A stretch of DNA of 64,000 bases, from the NCBI RefSeq assembly GCF_025420485.1, contig NZ_JAOEFD010000001.1:124001-188000 (forward strand), in the 5' to 3' direction. The notes beneath the pieces are model-generated. The model had not been told where the DNA came from. It ran no database searches and was given only the letters and a program-made list of their open reading frames with translations. Shown here in pieces: positions 20,406 through 29,198 of the stretch; the stretch's first letter is position 1, and every line of letters begins with the position of its first letter. The translations under genes and the position numbers were made by a program. This DNA is from Nesterenkonia marinintestina (GTDB lineage Bacteria > Actinomycetota > Actinomycetes > Actinomycetales > Micrococcaceae).

Positions 20406-21523
20406 AGGGCGTCCCAGCGCTCCCGCAGTCTGGAGAAGACTCCGCGATGCTCGGTCCGACCCGGCAGCTGCTCCTCGCCGCGGACTTCGGCGAGCTGACG
20501 CAGCAGGTCGCGCTCGACGTCGGTGAGCTTGGAAGGGGTCTCGACCTTCAGGTGGACCTTCAGCGCTCCCCGTCCCGAGCCGCGCAGGTGGGTGACCCCG
20601 CGATCACGCACGGTGAGGACCTCCCCGGACTGGGTGCCGGAGTCCACGGTCAGCTCCTCGGTGCCGTCGAAGGACTCGAGGGACACCGAGGTGCCCAGGG
20701 CCGCCGCCGTCATCGGCAGCGTCACCGTCGCGTGGAGGTCGTCGCCGCGGCGGGTGAAGACCTCGTGGGCCCGGACGTCGACCTCGACGAAGAGGTCGCC
20801 GCTCGGACCGCCGGCCGGTCCGGCCTCGCCCTCGCCGGCCAGATGGATGCGGTTGCCCTTGTCGACCCCGGCGGGGATCTTCACCTTCAGGCTGCGGCGC
20901 TCGCGCACCCGTCCCTGACCGTCGCACTCCTGGCAGGGGTCCTCGATGACGGAGCCGAAGCCGGAGCATCGGCCGCACGCCTCGGTCTGGAGGACGGTGC
21001 CGAGGATCGAACGCATGGGGCGCTGGATGTGCCCCTGGCCGTGGCAGTCCCCGCAGGTGGCCGGCGCAGTGCCGCGGCGCGTGCAGGAGCCCTCACAGAC
21101 GGTGCAGGTCACCGCGGTCTCGACCTCGATCTCCTTGGTGGTGCCGAACACCGCGTCGCGCAGGTCGATCCGGACGCGGATCAGCGAGTCCTGCCCGCGG
21201 CGCGTCCGGGAGGCCGGACCGCCGGCACCGCCTCCGAAGAACGTCTCGAAGATGTCGGAGAAGCCGCCGAAGCCGCCCTGCCCGAATCCGGCGCCGCCGA
21301 AGCCGGCCCGGCCGTTCGGGTCACCCGTGGTGTCATAGTTGCGTCGCTTCTCCGGGTCGGAGAGCACCTCATAGGCCTGGCCGAGGATCTTGAACCGTTC
21401 GGCGGCCTCCTCGGACGGGTTGACGTCCGGGTGCAGCCTGCGGGCCTGCCTGCGGTAGGCCTTCTTGATCTCGTCGGCCGACGCGTCCCGGCCCACGCCG
21501 AGCGCCTCGTAGTAGTCAGTCAC
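20402..21523 (-). CDS. dnaJ: Chaperone protein DnaJ
   Basis: 373 aa. J domain (about 1-66, with RRLHPDVNP containing HPD), Gly/Phe-rich linker (about 74-105), four zinc-binding repeats, and C-terminal substrate domains. Zinc repeats 2-4 are canonical ([24 protein letters not shown]); the first reads CTVCEGSC, with Cys in place of the last Gly. There is no dnaK or grpE nearby, so this is the second, hrcA-linked DnaJ of Actinobacteria. GTG start preceded by GAAGGG. Its 5' leader carries a 15-bp triplicated repeat. Confidence 0.95.
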   Translation of the reverse strand: MTDYYEALGVGRDASADEIKKAYRRQARRLHPDVNPSEEAAERFKILGQAYEVLSDPEKRRNYDTTGDPNGRAGFGGAGFGQGGFGGFSDIFETFFGGGAGGPASRTRRGQDSLIRVRIDLRDAVFGTTKEIEVETAVTCTVCEGSCTRRGTAPATCGDCHGQGHIQRPMRSILGTVLQTEACGRCSGFGSVIEDPCQECDGQGRVRERRSLKVKIPAGVDKGNRIHLAGEGEAGPAGGPSGDLFVEVDVRAHEVFTRRGDDLHATVTLPMTAAALGTSVSLESFDGTEELTVDSGTQSGEVLTVRDRGVTHLRGSGRGALKVHLKVETPSKLTDVERDLLRQLAEVRGEEQLPGRTEHRGVFSRLRERWDAL

Positions 21524-21533
21524 CGTTCACCCT

Positions 21534-21578
21534 TCGATGATGGTCGTCTCGATGATGGTCGTCTCGATGATGGTCGTC
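21534..21578 (-). repeat. Three exact 15-bp repeats in the dnaJ leader
   Basis: TCGATGATGGTCGTC (plus-strand sense) repeated three times without change, starting 11 nt upstream of the dnaJ GTG and running toward hrcA. Not part of either gene. Confidence 0.9.
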
Positions 21579-21618
21579 TTCGTGCGGACGAGCGACCGTC
21601 CGATCACCCGGAGGATGA

Positions 21619-22644
21619 TCAGCCGTCGTCCAGGATCTTGGACAGGTAGCGGGCCATGGCCCGCACCGCGGACATCGTGGTCGTGTAGTCCATCCGGGTG
21701 GGGCCCACGACGCCGAGCTTCGCACTGTCCCCGCCCTGCCGGGGGCCGTACTCCGCGGCCACGACCGAGGTCTCGAGCAGCGAGTCGTGCCGATGCTCCG
21801 ACCCGATGAGGACCGACAGACCGCGGCGGTCCTCCTGCATCTCGGTGAGCAGCCGCAGCAGCACCACCTGCTCCTCGAGAGCTTCGAGGATGGGCCCGAT
21901 GGCGGGTCCGAAGTCGCCTCCGGACCTGGCGAGGTTAGCAGTACCGGCCATGATGATGCGATCCACGCGGCCCGCCTCGAGGATGGATTCCACAGCGTGG
22001 ACCACCAGGGCCGCCGCTGCGCGGAGGTCCGGGCTGACCGTCTCGAGGAGGTCCTGGACCGGCAGCGGCAGCGCCGTCGCGGAGCGGTCCGCCAACGAGG
22101 CCAGCAGCCGCATACCGACCGCGTGCAGGGAGTCCTCCTCCACCGGTTCGGGGAGGGTGACCATCCGCTGCTCGACCTTTCCCGAGGAGAGGATGACCAC
22201 CACGAGGGCGCGGTGGGCGGACATCGACAGCACCTCGAGGTGCCGAATCCGAGCCCGGGAATGCTGCGGGTGCTGCAGCACGGCGACCTGATTGGTGAGC
22301 ATCGCCAGCAGCCGGACCGTCTGCTCGAGCATGGCGTCGTGGTCGTCCGCGTTCTCCAGCAGCACGTCCATCGCCCGCCGTTCGGCCCTGCTCAGCGGAC
22401 GGACGTCGCTGACCCGATCGACGAAGAGTCGGTAGCCGAGGTCCGTGGGGATGCGGCCGGCCGAGGTGTGCGGCGCCGCGATGAGCCCCTCCGCCTCGAG
22501 CTGGGCCATGTCGTTTCTGATGGTGGCCGGAGACACCTCGAGGTTGTGCCGTTCGACCAGAGCCTTCGAGCCGACCGGCTCACGGGTCTGGACGAAGTCC
22601 TCGACGATCGCCCGCAGGACCTGCAGGCGGCGCGTCTCAGACAT
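21619..22644 (-). CDS. hrcA: Heat-inducible transcription repressor HrcA
   Basis: 341 aa from ATG 22644 (MSETRRLQVLRAIVEDF). The N-terminal winged helix (about 1-85, with ETGSKALVERH-like and SPATIRNDMAQLE motifs) binds CIRCE operators; the rest is the HrcA GAF-like dimer domain. ATG 22644 follows GAGGAGGGAG by 7-8 nt. The frame is open to 22776 without a better start. I found no clear CIRCE element in the upstream region or before dnaJ, so its targets are probably groES/groEL elsewhere. Confidence 0.95.
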   Translation of the reverse strand: MSETRRLQVLRAIVEDFVQTREPVGSKALVERHNLEVSPATIRNDMAQLEAEGLIAAPHTSAGRIPTDLGYRLFVDRVSDVRPLSRAERRAMDVLLENADDHDAMLEQTVRLLAMLTNQVAVLQHPQHSRARIRHLEVLSMSAHRALVVVILSSGKVEQRMVTLPEPVEEDSLHAVGMRLLASLADRSATALPLPVQDLLETVSPDLRAAAALVVHAVESILEAGRVDRIIMAGTANLARSGGDFGPAIGPILEALEEQVVLLRLLTEMQEDRRGLSVLIGSEHRHDSLLETSVVAAEYGPRQGGDSAKLGVVGPTRMDYTTTMSAVRAMARYLSKILDDG

Positions 22645-22841
22645 GCTGCACTCCCTCCTCATCCGTCCGGGCACCTCGCCGTCCGTCGCACGCAGCGCAT
22701 GACACAGCACGACGCTGCACGGCGCTGCACGGCGCGGGACTTCACGGCAGATGTCGAGTCTACCGTCGAATCCCATGCGGCCCCCTCGGACCGCCGGGTC
22801 CGACGCCGGCGGTTCTCCCAGAGCGGACGCGACGACGGTGC

Positions 22842-22859
22842 TAGGCTCCCCGGACTGTG
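22842..22859 (+). promoter_or_regulatory. Promoter of the DUF3097 gene
   Basis: TAGGCT (22842-22847), 9 nt, GTG 22857. The spacing is slightly longer than at the other leaderless sites. Confidence 0.45.
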
Positions 22860-23735
22860 ACGCCCCCTCAGTTCCCCACCGACTGGTCCTCCTGGGGTCC
22901 CAGCCCCATGGAGGACCGTCGTCGTGCGCAGCGCCGTCAGGTGACGAGGACCCCGGCGGAGCGGGGTCTCGTCGTGGAGGAGACGGCCAGCGGCTGGGTC
23001 GGCGCGGTCCTCGGCGTGGAGGCCTCGGGCGGAATGCTCGTCGTCCGCCTGGAGGATCGTCGCGGACGCGTCCGCGCGTTCCCGATGGGGCACGGCTTCC
23101 TCTGCGGCGGAGACCCCGTGGAGCTCATCGCTCCGACTGCTCGGACCGCCGGCCCCTCGTCTCCCCGCCGCACGGCATCCGGCTCGCTGGCGGTCGACGG
23201 CGCCCGGGCCCGCACGGCGCGCGCCTCACGCATCTGGGTGGAGGGCCTCCACGACGCGGAGCTCGTCGAGAAGGTCTGGGGCGAAGATCTCAGCCTGGAG
23301 GGTGTGGTGGTCGAGCCGCTCCACGGCGCAGACGACCTCTCCGGAGCCCTCGAGGAGTTCGCCCCCTCGCCGCAGCGCCGTGTCGGGGTGCTCCTCGACC
23401 ATCTCGTCCCCGGCTCGAAGGAGTCCCGGATCGCGGAACAGGCCATGCGCTCGCCCGGCGCCCGCGGCAACGTCCTCGTGCTGGGCCACCCCTACGTCGA
23501 CGTCTGGCAGGCGGTCCGTCCGCACCGGGTCGGCCTCGACGCATGGCCGCCGATCCCCCGCGGCACGGACATCAAGGTCGGCACCCTGCAGGCGCTGGGA
23601 TGGCCCCACCGCACGCGCGCCGACGTCGCGCAGGGCTGGAGACGGATCCTGGGCACCGTCCGCACCTATGCCGATCTGGAGCCTGCGCTGCTCGGTCGGG
23701 TCGAAGAGCTCATCGACTTCGTCACCGGCTCGTGA
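22857..23735 (+). CDS. DUF3097 family protein
   Basis: 292 aa soluble protein without signal peptide or membrane helix. It matches the actinobacterial DUF3097 family, with RIWVEGLHDAELVEKVWG (about 122-139), VGVLLDHLVPGSKE and GHPYVDVWQAV as conserved blocks; the EGxxDAxL and DHLVPGSK pattern recalls a Toprim-like fold, which is only an impression. Function unknown. Divergent from hrcA. Confidence 0.88.
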   Translation: MTPPQFPTDWSSWGPSPMEDRRRAQRRQVTRTPAERGLVVEETASGWVGAVLGVEASGGMLVVRLEDRRGRVRAFPMGHGFLCGGDPVELIAPTARTAGPSSPRRTASGSLAVDGARARTARASRIWVEGLHDAELVEKVWGEDLSLEGVVVEPLHGADDLSGALEEFAPSPQRRVGVLLDHLVPGSKESRIAEQAMRSPGARGNVLVLGHPYVDVWQAVRPHRVGLDAWPPIPRGTDIKVGTLQALGWPHRTRADVAQGWRRILGTVRTYADLEPALLGRVEELIDFVTGS

Positions 23736-23744
23736 GCGTCGGGC

Positions 23745-23794
23745 ACGAGCTGACACGAGCTGACACGAGCTGACACGCTCCGACACAGGGTGAC
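23745..23794 (+). repeat. 10-bp tandem repeat upstream of the DUF4870 gene
   Basis: ACGAGCTGAC three times exactly (23745-23774), followed by two decayed copies (23775-23794). It begins 10 bp past the DUF3097 stop and ends 40 bp before the next -10 box. Confidence 0.85.
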
Positions 23795-23833
23795 ATCAGG
23801 GCTGACATGAGGCGAAGCGGCGCCGCGATTCGC

Positions 23834-23848
23834 TAGAGTTGGACGATG
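23834..23848 (+). promoter_or_regulatory. Promoter before the DUF4870 gene
   Basis: TAGAGT (23834-23839), 6 nt, ATG 23846. The ATG opens a frame out of phase with the DUF4870 gene, whose own GTG is 100 nt further on with a good Shine-Dalgarno. Confidence 0.45.
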
Positions 23849-23945
23849 GGTGTGACCTCGCACCTGCTCCGCAGCACCCGCATCGCAGCAACACCACGAC
23901 AGCACCCGCGGCACATCAGCAGCCCAGACCCAGACCGGAGGATCC

Positions 23946-24380
23946 GTGGCGCAGTCCGAAGACCCCTCGGCAGGCAGGCCCCCTCGTCAGCGGCCCGACC
24001 GCAGCAGCTCGGAGCACCTTCAGGGCTCCTCGTCGGAGGCCCTCCCCCTCACGCCCGCCGAGGACCGCCGCTGGGCCACGCTGGCCCACTTCGGCGGCCT
24101 GATGGGCTGCGTGCCCTCCCTGATCATCTTCCTGATCTTCCGCGACCGCGGCCCGTTCACCGCCCAGGAGTCCAAGGAGGCGCTGAACTTCACGCTGCCC
24201 CTGACCGTCCTGCTGCTGGCCAGCTACATCCTCGCCCTGATCCCGGCCATCGGGTGGATCTTCGGCCTGACCGCAGTGCTGATCTGGATCATCCTCGCCG
24301 TCTCGGGACTCATCGCCGGCATCGAATGCAACAAGGGCCGCCCCTACCGCTACCGCTTCAATCTGCGGCTGATCCACTGA
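23946..24380 (+). CDS. DUF4870 domain membrane protein
   Basis: 144 aa from GTG 23946, preceded by GGAGGATCC (Shine-Dalgarno at 5 nt). A disordered, charged N-terminus of about 40 residues precedes hydrophobic segments near 50-65, 80-98 and 101-123. The motif EDRRWATLAHFGGLMG and the end NKGRPYRYRFNLRLI are typical of the Tic20-like DUF4870 family. Function unknown. Convergent with hemW, 28 bp apart. Confidence 0.88.
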   Translation: MAQSEDPSAGRPPRQRPDRSSSEHLQGSSSEALPLTPAEDRRWATLAHFGGLMGCVPSLIIFLIFRDRGPFTAQESKEALNFTLPLTVLLLASYILALIPAIGWIFGLTAVLIWIILAVSGLIAGIECNKGRPYRYRFNLRLIH

Positions 24381-24408
24381 GCACGGCCGCACCGTCGTGC
24401 GGCACGGC

Positions 24409-25665
24409 TCAGAATCCGGCGAGCCGCCTGGTCACCGCGTCGGCCAGGAGCCTGCCGCGCAGGGTCAGCACCACGCGCCCGGCCTCCAGGGCCCCGGCCT
24501 CCGCCAGCCCGTCGTCCACCAGGGCCCGCAGCTCCGACTCCGCCAGCCGTCCGGCGCCGGGGAGCTCCCGATGGGCCTCGACGTCCAGCCCGTCGGCGAT
24601 CCGCAGCCCGAGCATCAGATGTTCCAGAGCGGCGGCCTCCGCATCAGGGACCTCACGCCCGTGTCCGGGACTCAGGTCAGCGCTCAGCCGCTGGGCGTAG
24701 GCCGCCGGGTGCTTCACGTTCCACCAGCGCACTCCGGCCACGTGGGAGTGCGCCCCGGGACCGGCGCCCCACCAGTCGGTGTCGGTCCAGTAGTGCATGT
24801 TGTGGCGAGAGCGGGTGTGCTCCCCGGTCGAGTGGTTCGAGACCTCGTACCAGCGGTAGCCCGCACGACCCAGGAGAGCATCGGTCATCAGGTACTTCTC
24901 GGCCTGGTCGTCCGGGTCGACGTCGGGCAGCTCCCCACGACGGACCTTCGCCGCCATCGCCGTGCCCTCCTCGACGATGAGGGAGTATGCCGAGACGTGG
25001 TCGGGGGCCAGATCCACCACCGTCTCCAGGGTGTGCCGCCACTGCTCGAGGGACTCCCCCGGAGCTCCCGAGATGACGTCCAGACTCACCTGCATCCCGG
25101 CCGCGCGGACGGCGTCCACCGCACGTGACACGTTCGCCGGGTCATGGGTGCGATCCAGCGTCGTCAGGACCTCGGGGACTGCGGACTGCATACCGATGCT
25201 GACCCGGGTGAATCCGGCCTCGGCCAGGACGGCCGCAGACTCGGGGTCCAGGGTGTCAGGATTGGCCTCGGTGGTGACCTCGGCATCGGGCTCCACCCCG
25301 AAGAGGTCGCGCGCCGCACCCAGGATGCGGGCCAGGTCTTCGGCCGGCAGCAGCGTCGGGGTCCCGCCGCCGAAGAACACCGTGGACAGCGCGCGTCCGA
25401 CGTCACCGGCCTCCGTGAGGACCCGTCGCGCCAGGCGGAGCTCCGAGATCAGCGTGTCGGGATAGGAGACGCGCGAGGCGCCGGGGCCGAGGTCCTCGGC
25501 GGTGTAGGTGTTGAAGTCGCAGTACCCACAGCGCACCGAGCAGAACGGGATGTGCACGTAGAGGCCCAGCGGCCGATTCCGACGGCCCGGCAGCCGAGCG
25601 GCCGCGGCCGACGGGAGGGATCCGTCCGCGGGGACCGGGTCCCCGACCGGCAGTGCGGAGGGCAC
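24409..25665 (-). CDS. hemW: Radical SAM heme chaperone HemW
   Basis: 418 aa. The radical SAM cluster motif CSVRCGYC (Cys42, Cys46, Cys49) lies in HIPFCSVRCGYCDFNTY; a HemW-type C-terminal domain follows. HemW proteins resemble oxygen-independent coproporphyrinogen oxidase but act as heme-transfer proteins. GTG start, 4 nt after the lepA stop, so lepA-hemW form one unit. Confidence 0.94.
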   Translation of the reverse strand: MPSALPVGDPVPADGSLPSAAAARLPGRRNRPLGLYVHIPFCSVRCGYCDFNTYTAEDLGPGASRVSYPDTLISELRLARRVLTEAGDVGRALSTVFFGGGTPTLLPAEDLARILGAARDLFGVEPDAEVTTEANPDTLDPESAAVLAEAGFTRVSIGMQSAVPEVLTTLDRTHDPANVSRAVDAVRAAGMQVSLDVISGAPGESLEQWRHTLETVVDLAPDHVSAYSLIVEEGTAMAAKVRRGELPDVDPDDQAEKYLMTDALLGRAGYRWYEVSNHSTGEHTRSRHNMHYWTDTDWWGAGPGAHSHVAGVRWWNVKHPAAYAQRLSADLSPGHGREVPDAEAAALEHLMLGLRIADGLDVEAHRELPGAGRLAESELRALVDDGLAEAGALEAGRVVLTLRGRLLADAVTRRLAGF

Positions 25666-25669
25666 GGGG

Positions 25670-27526
25670 CTACTTCTTGCCCTTCTCCGCGGCCGGCTCG
25701 TCCGAGGACAGGGCCGCGATGAAGGCCTCCTGGGGGACTTCGACGGTGCCGACCATCTTCATCCGCTTCTTGCCCTCCTTCTGCTTCTCCAGCAGCTTGC
25801 GCTTACGGCTGATGTCGCCGCCGTAGCACTTGGAGAGGACGTCCTTGCGGATCGCTCGGATGTTCTCACGGGCGATGATGCGCGAACCGATGGCGGCCTG
25901 GACCGGAACCTCGAACTGCTGACGCGGAATGAGGTCCTTGAGCCGTCCGGCCATCTTCACCCCGTAGGAGTAGGCGTGGTCGCGATGGGTGATCGCCGAG
26001 AAGGCGTCGACCTTGTCGCCCTGCAGCAGGATGTCCACCTTCACCAGATCGGCGGCCTGGTCTCCGGTGCCCTGCCAGTTCAGCGAGGCGTACCCCTTGG
26101 TCCGTGACTTCAGGTTGTCGAAGAAGTCGAAGACGATCTCTGCCAGCGGAAGGCGGTAGCGGATCTCCACCCGCTCCTCGGAGAGGTAGTCCATCCCCTG
26201 CATGTCCCCGCGCCTCGACTGGCACAGCTCCATCACGGGACCGACGTACTCGGCCGGGACGATGATCGTGGCGTCGACGATGGGCTCACGGATCTCGGAG
26301 AGCTTGCCCTCGGGGAACTCGCTCGGGTTCGTCACCGTATGGACCTCGCCGTCCTCGGCGGTGACCTCGTAGATCACGTTGGGCGCGGTGGAGATGAGGT
26401 CGAGGTTGTTCTCGGCTTCGAGACGTTGGCGGGTGATCTCCAGATGCAGCAGACCCAGGAAGCCCACACGGAATCCGAAGCCGAGGGCGGCCGAGGTCTC
26501 CGGCTCGAAGCTGAGGGCGGCGTCGTTGAGCTGAAGCTTCTCCAAGGCCTCGCGCAGCACCGGAAAGTCCGACCCGTCGATCGGGAAGAGACCCGAATAG
26601 ACCATCGGCCGCGGCTCCTGGTAGCCCCCGATCTCCTGATCCGCCGGCCGGTTCAGGAGGGTGACGGTGTCGCCGACCTTCGACTGGCGCACGTCCTTGA
26701 CGCCGGTGATCAGATAGCCGACCTCTCCGACCCCGAGTCCCGCGGTGGGCTCCGGCTCCGGAGAGGACACGCCGATCTCCAGCAGCTCGTGGTGGGCGCC
26801 GGTCGACATCATGCGGATCTTCTCGCGGTGGCGGAGCTTGCCGTCCATCACCCGGACGAAGGTCACCACGCCGCGGTAGGTGTCGTAGACGGAGTCGAAG
26901 ATCATCGCCCGCGGCGGCACGTCGGCCTCGCCCTCCGGAGCGGGGATCTCGGCGACGATCCGGTCGAGGACGGCCTCGACGCCCTCACCGGTCTTCCCGG
27001 AGACGCGGAGCACGTCGTCCGGGTCGCCGCCGATCAGGTGGGCGATCTCCGCGGCGTACTTGTCGGGCATCGCCGCGGGCAGATCGATCTTGTTCAGCAC
27101 CGGGATGATGGCGAGGTCGTGCTCCATGGCCAGATACAGGTTGGCCAGGGTCTGAGCTTCGATCCCCTGCGCCGCGTCGACCAGGAGCAGCGCCCCCTCG
27201 CAGGCGGCCAGGGAGCGGGAGACCTCGTAGGAGAAGTCGACGTGCCCCGGGGTGTCGATCATGTGGAATGCATAGGACCGGCCCTCGTACTCCCACGGCA
27301 TCCGCACCGCCTGGGACTTGATGGTGATGCCGCGCTCCCGCTCGATGTCCATCCGGTCGAGATACTGATTCTTCATCTCGCGCGGCTCGACGACTCCGGT
27401 GAGCTGGAGCATGCGGTCGGCGAGGGTGGACTTCCCGTGGTCGATGTGGGCGATGATGCAGAAGTTGCGGATCGCCGAGGGATCGGTGTCGGCAGGCACC
27501 AGGGGGGTGCGGGCCTTGGGAGACAC
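25670..27526 (-). CDS. lepA: Elongation factor 4 (LepA)
   Basis: 618 aa. Translational GTPase related to EF-G. P-loop AHIDHGKS is at 26-33, G3 DTPGHVDF follows, and NKIDLPAA is the G4 motif. The LepA-specific C-terminal domain ends in a Lys-rich tail. GTG start at 27526 with AAGGACGG about 9 nt upstream. Confidence 0.97.
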   Translation of the reverse strand: MSPKARTPLVPADTDPSAIRNFCIIAHIDHGKSTLADRMLQLTGVVEPREMKNQYLDRMDIERERGITIKSQAVRMPWEYEGRSYAFHMIDTPGHVDFSYEVSRSLAACEGALLLVDAAQGIEAQTLANLYLAMEHDLAIIPVLNKIDLPAAMPDKYAAEIAHLIGGDPDDVLRVSGKTGEGVEAVLDRIVAEIPAPEGEADVPPRAMIFDSVYDTYRGVVTFVRVMDGKLRHREKIRMMSTGAHHELLEIGVSSPEPEPTAGLGVGEVGYLITGVKDVRQSKVGDTVTLLNRPADQEIGGYQEPRPMVYSGLFPIDGSDFPVLREALEKLQLNDAALSFEPETSAALGFGFRVGFLGLLHLEITRQRLEAENNLDLISTAPNVIYEVTAEDGEVHTVTNPSEFPEGKLSEIREPIVDATIIVPAEYVGPVMELCQSRRGDMQGMDYLSEERVEIRYRLPLAEIVFDFFDNLKSRTKGYASLNWQGTGDQAADLVKVDILLQGDKVDAFSAITHRDHAYSYGVKMAGRLKDLIPRQQFEVPVQAAIGSRIIARENIRAIRKDVLSKCYGGDISRKRKLLEKQKEGKKRMKMVGTVEVPQEAFIAALSSDEPAAEKGKK

Positions 27527-27591
27527 GGGTACGGACCGTCCTTCGCTCGATGGTCGGGCCCGTCGGGGTCGGGCCGGGGTCGGATGTGCGT

Positions 27592-27627
27592 AAGGCCCCG
27601 CGCCGTCGTCGGGACGGGCGGGGCCTT
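27592..27627 (-). terminator. Terminator of rpsT
   Basis: Perfect 10-bp inverted repeat AAGGCCCCGC / GCGGGGCCTT (27592-27601 and 27618-27627), with an inner 5-bp stem in the loop. It starts 18 nt past the rpsT stop and ends in TT on the minus strand. Confidence 0.75.
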
Positions 27628-27644
27628 GCGGGGTCAGTCCTCGC

Positions 27645-27905
27645 TCAGAGGGCGTTGACCCGGGCCGCGAGGCGGGACTTGCGGTTGGCCGCCTGGTTCC
27701 TGTGGATGACGCCCTTGGACACGGCCTTGTCGAGCATGCGGGAGGCGTAGCGGTGGGCCACCACAGCCTCGTCCTTGTCGCCGGCGGCGACGGCGTTGCG
27801 GACCTTCTTGACCGCGGTCTTCAGCTGAGTCTTGACCGCCTGGTTGCGCTGGCGCGCCTTCTCATTGGTGATGACGCGCTTCTTCTGGGACTTGATGTTT
27901 GCCAC
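27645..27905 (-). CDS. rpsT: Small ribosomal subunit protein bS20
   Basis: 86 aa, Lys/Arg-rich, starting [20 protein letters not shown], the standard S20 opening, and ending with the conserved [19 protein letters not shown] region. GTG start at 27905 follows AGAAGGAG by 5-6 nt. Opposite neighbours are lepA downstream and holA upstream; it has its own terminator. Confidence 0.98.
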   Translation of the reverse strand: MANIKSQKKRVITNEKARQRNQAVKTQLKTAVKKVRNAVAAGDKDEAVVAHRYASRMLDKAVSKGVIHRNQAANRKSRLAARVNAL

Positions 27906-28043
27906 GGGGACTCCTTCTGTCTCGTGTCACTTCTCTGGTCAGGGTCTCCCCTGAGCGCGGCAGAAGACAGACTTCAGAGGCGTGGGGTTGCCATGGCGAA
28001 TGCACGGACGCCGTTCGGCCGGAGGGGACCTCGACGTCGTGCA

Positions 28044-28086
28044 AGAGAGCTCTCTGCCGCTCGGCCCGCGGAACTGTGCCGCGGGC
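28044..28086 (-). terminator. Candidate terminator of holA
   Basis: Inverted repeat GCCCGCGG / CCGCGGGC (28064-28071 and 28079-28086, 7-nt loop), followed on the minus strand by a 12-bp palindrome AGAGAGCTCTCT (28055-28044). Located 64 nt past the holA stop in the holA-rpsT gap. Confidence 0.5.
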
Positions 28087-28149
28087 ACGACCCTCCATGC
28101 TACCAGAGGAACGTCGGGCGGGGGTCCATCGGCTCCCGGGCCGCGTCGG

Positions 28150-29172
28150 TCAGCGCCCGGCCGCCGCCGCGACGACGCCCAGGGCGCGTTCGACGGCGAA
28201 CTCCGGGGTGCGCGAGGCGCCCTTCGCCTCGGCATCAGCTCGGGCGACCGCCTCCAGCGCACCGGCCGCCCGCTGCGGCTGCCACCGTCTCGCCGTCTCC
28301 GCCGCCTGCCGCAGCTGCCAGGGCGGCGCCCCCAGCACGGCGGCCAGCGAGTCGGGACTCCCCCGATGGTCGGAGAGCGCTGCGATCTGGCGTCCCTTCC
28401 GCGCCAGAGCCGCCGTCACCCAGATGGGTGAGACGCCCGTCGCCAGGGCATGCCGGTACAGACGCACGGCGGCGTCGGCACGACCCTCGAACGCCGCGTC
28501 GGCCACCTTGAAGGCGGTCGCCTCCACGCGGCCGCCGTGGTAGGTGTCGACGTGCTCCTCGGTGATCTCCCCGGGCACGTCGCGCAGCAGCTGTCGCAGG
28601 GCGCCGCCCAGGTCTGAGAGGGTGCCGCCGGCCGCGGCGAGCAGCGCCCTGGCCGCGTCGGGCCGCATGTCGCGCCCGGCCGCTCGGATCTCGCGGCGGA
28701 GGAAGTCCATCTTCTCGGCGTCGCTCTTCACCGCGGCGCAGTCGACCACGACGGCGCGGCCGGTCAGAGCGTCCAGCAGCTTCTTGCCGCGGTTCCCGCC
28801 GGTGTGCCGGAAGACCACCGTGACGCCCTCGGAGGAGTCCTCGAGGAACGCCAGGGCGTCGTTCAGCAGGGCGTCGGTGGTCTGCGCCAGGTCCTCGACC
28901 ACGATCAGCCGATCCTCGCCGAACAGCGACGGCGAGGCGAGGGTCGGCAGCTCACCGGCGGCGGCCTGGGCGGCGTCGAGGCGCGTGTACTCCAGATCCG
29001 GGGTCCGCTCCCGCAGGGCCGACCTGATCCTGTCGACGGCGCGGGACGCGACGTAGTCCTCAGGTCCCCTGAGGAGCATCAGCGGGGCGGGCTCCACCGT
29101 GCGGAAGTCTTCGCCGACCGGAGCCCCGCGACCGCTCCCGCGTCCTCCGCGCCGCTGTGACTGTGCCGCCAT
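28150..29172 (-). CDS. holA: DNA polymerase III subunit delta
   Basis: 340 aa from ATG 29172. The delta subunit opens the beta clamp in the clamp loader. It has the AAA+-like fold without Walker motifs: LMLLRGPEDYVASRAVDRI near 31-49 and the conserved FFGEDRL-like SLFGEDRLIVVEDL block. An Arg/Gly-rich 28-residue N-terminus is specific to this group. TAGGAT 7 nt upstream supports this start; the frame is open to 29361. Confidence 0.93.
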   Translation of the reverse strand: MAAQSQRRGGRGSGRGAPVGEDFRTVEPAPLMLLRGPEDYVASRAVDRIRSALRERTPDLEYTRLDAAQAAAGELPTLASPSLFGEDRLIVVEDLAQTTDALLNDALAFLEDSSEGVTVVFRHTGGNRGKKLLDALTGRAVVVDCAAVKSDAEKMDFLRREIRAAGRDMRPDAARALLAAAGGTLSDLGGALRQLLRDVPGEITEEHVDTYHGGRVEATAFKVADAAFEGRADAAVRLYRHALATGVSPIWVTAALARKGRQIAALSDHRGSPDSLAAVLGAPPWQLRQAAETARRWQPQRAAGALEAVARADAEAKGASRTPEFAVERALGVVAAAAGR

Positions 29173-29185
29173 GGGCACCATCCTA
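29172..29185 (-). promoter_or_regulatory. Leaderless promoter of holA
   Basis: TAGGAT (29185-29180, minus), 7 nt, ATG 29172. It decides between several in-frame starts. Confidence 0.55.
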
Positions 29186-29198
29186 CGGTCTGCCGCGC

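Noticed and set aside
21524-22860. CIRCE operator near hrcA or dnaJ
   Set aside because: I looked for GCACTC and GAGTGC arms with a 9-nt gap on both strands; a single GCACTC-like piece next to the hrcA Shine-Dalgarno has no partner.
23745-23794. CRISPR array
   Set aside because: Units are 10 bp without spacers and there are no cas genes; it is a plain tandem repeat.
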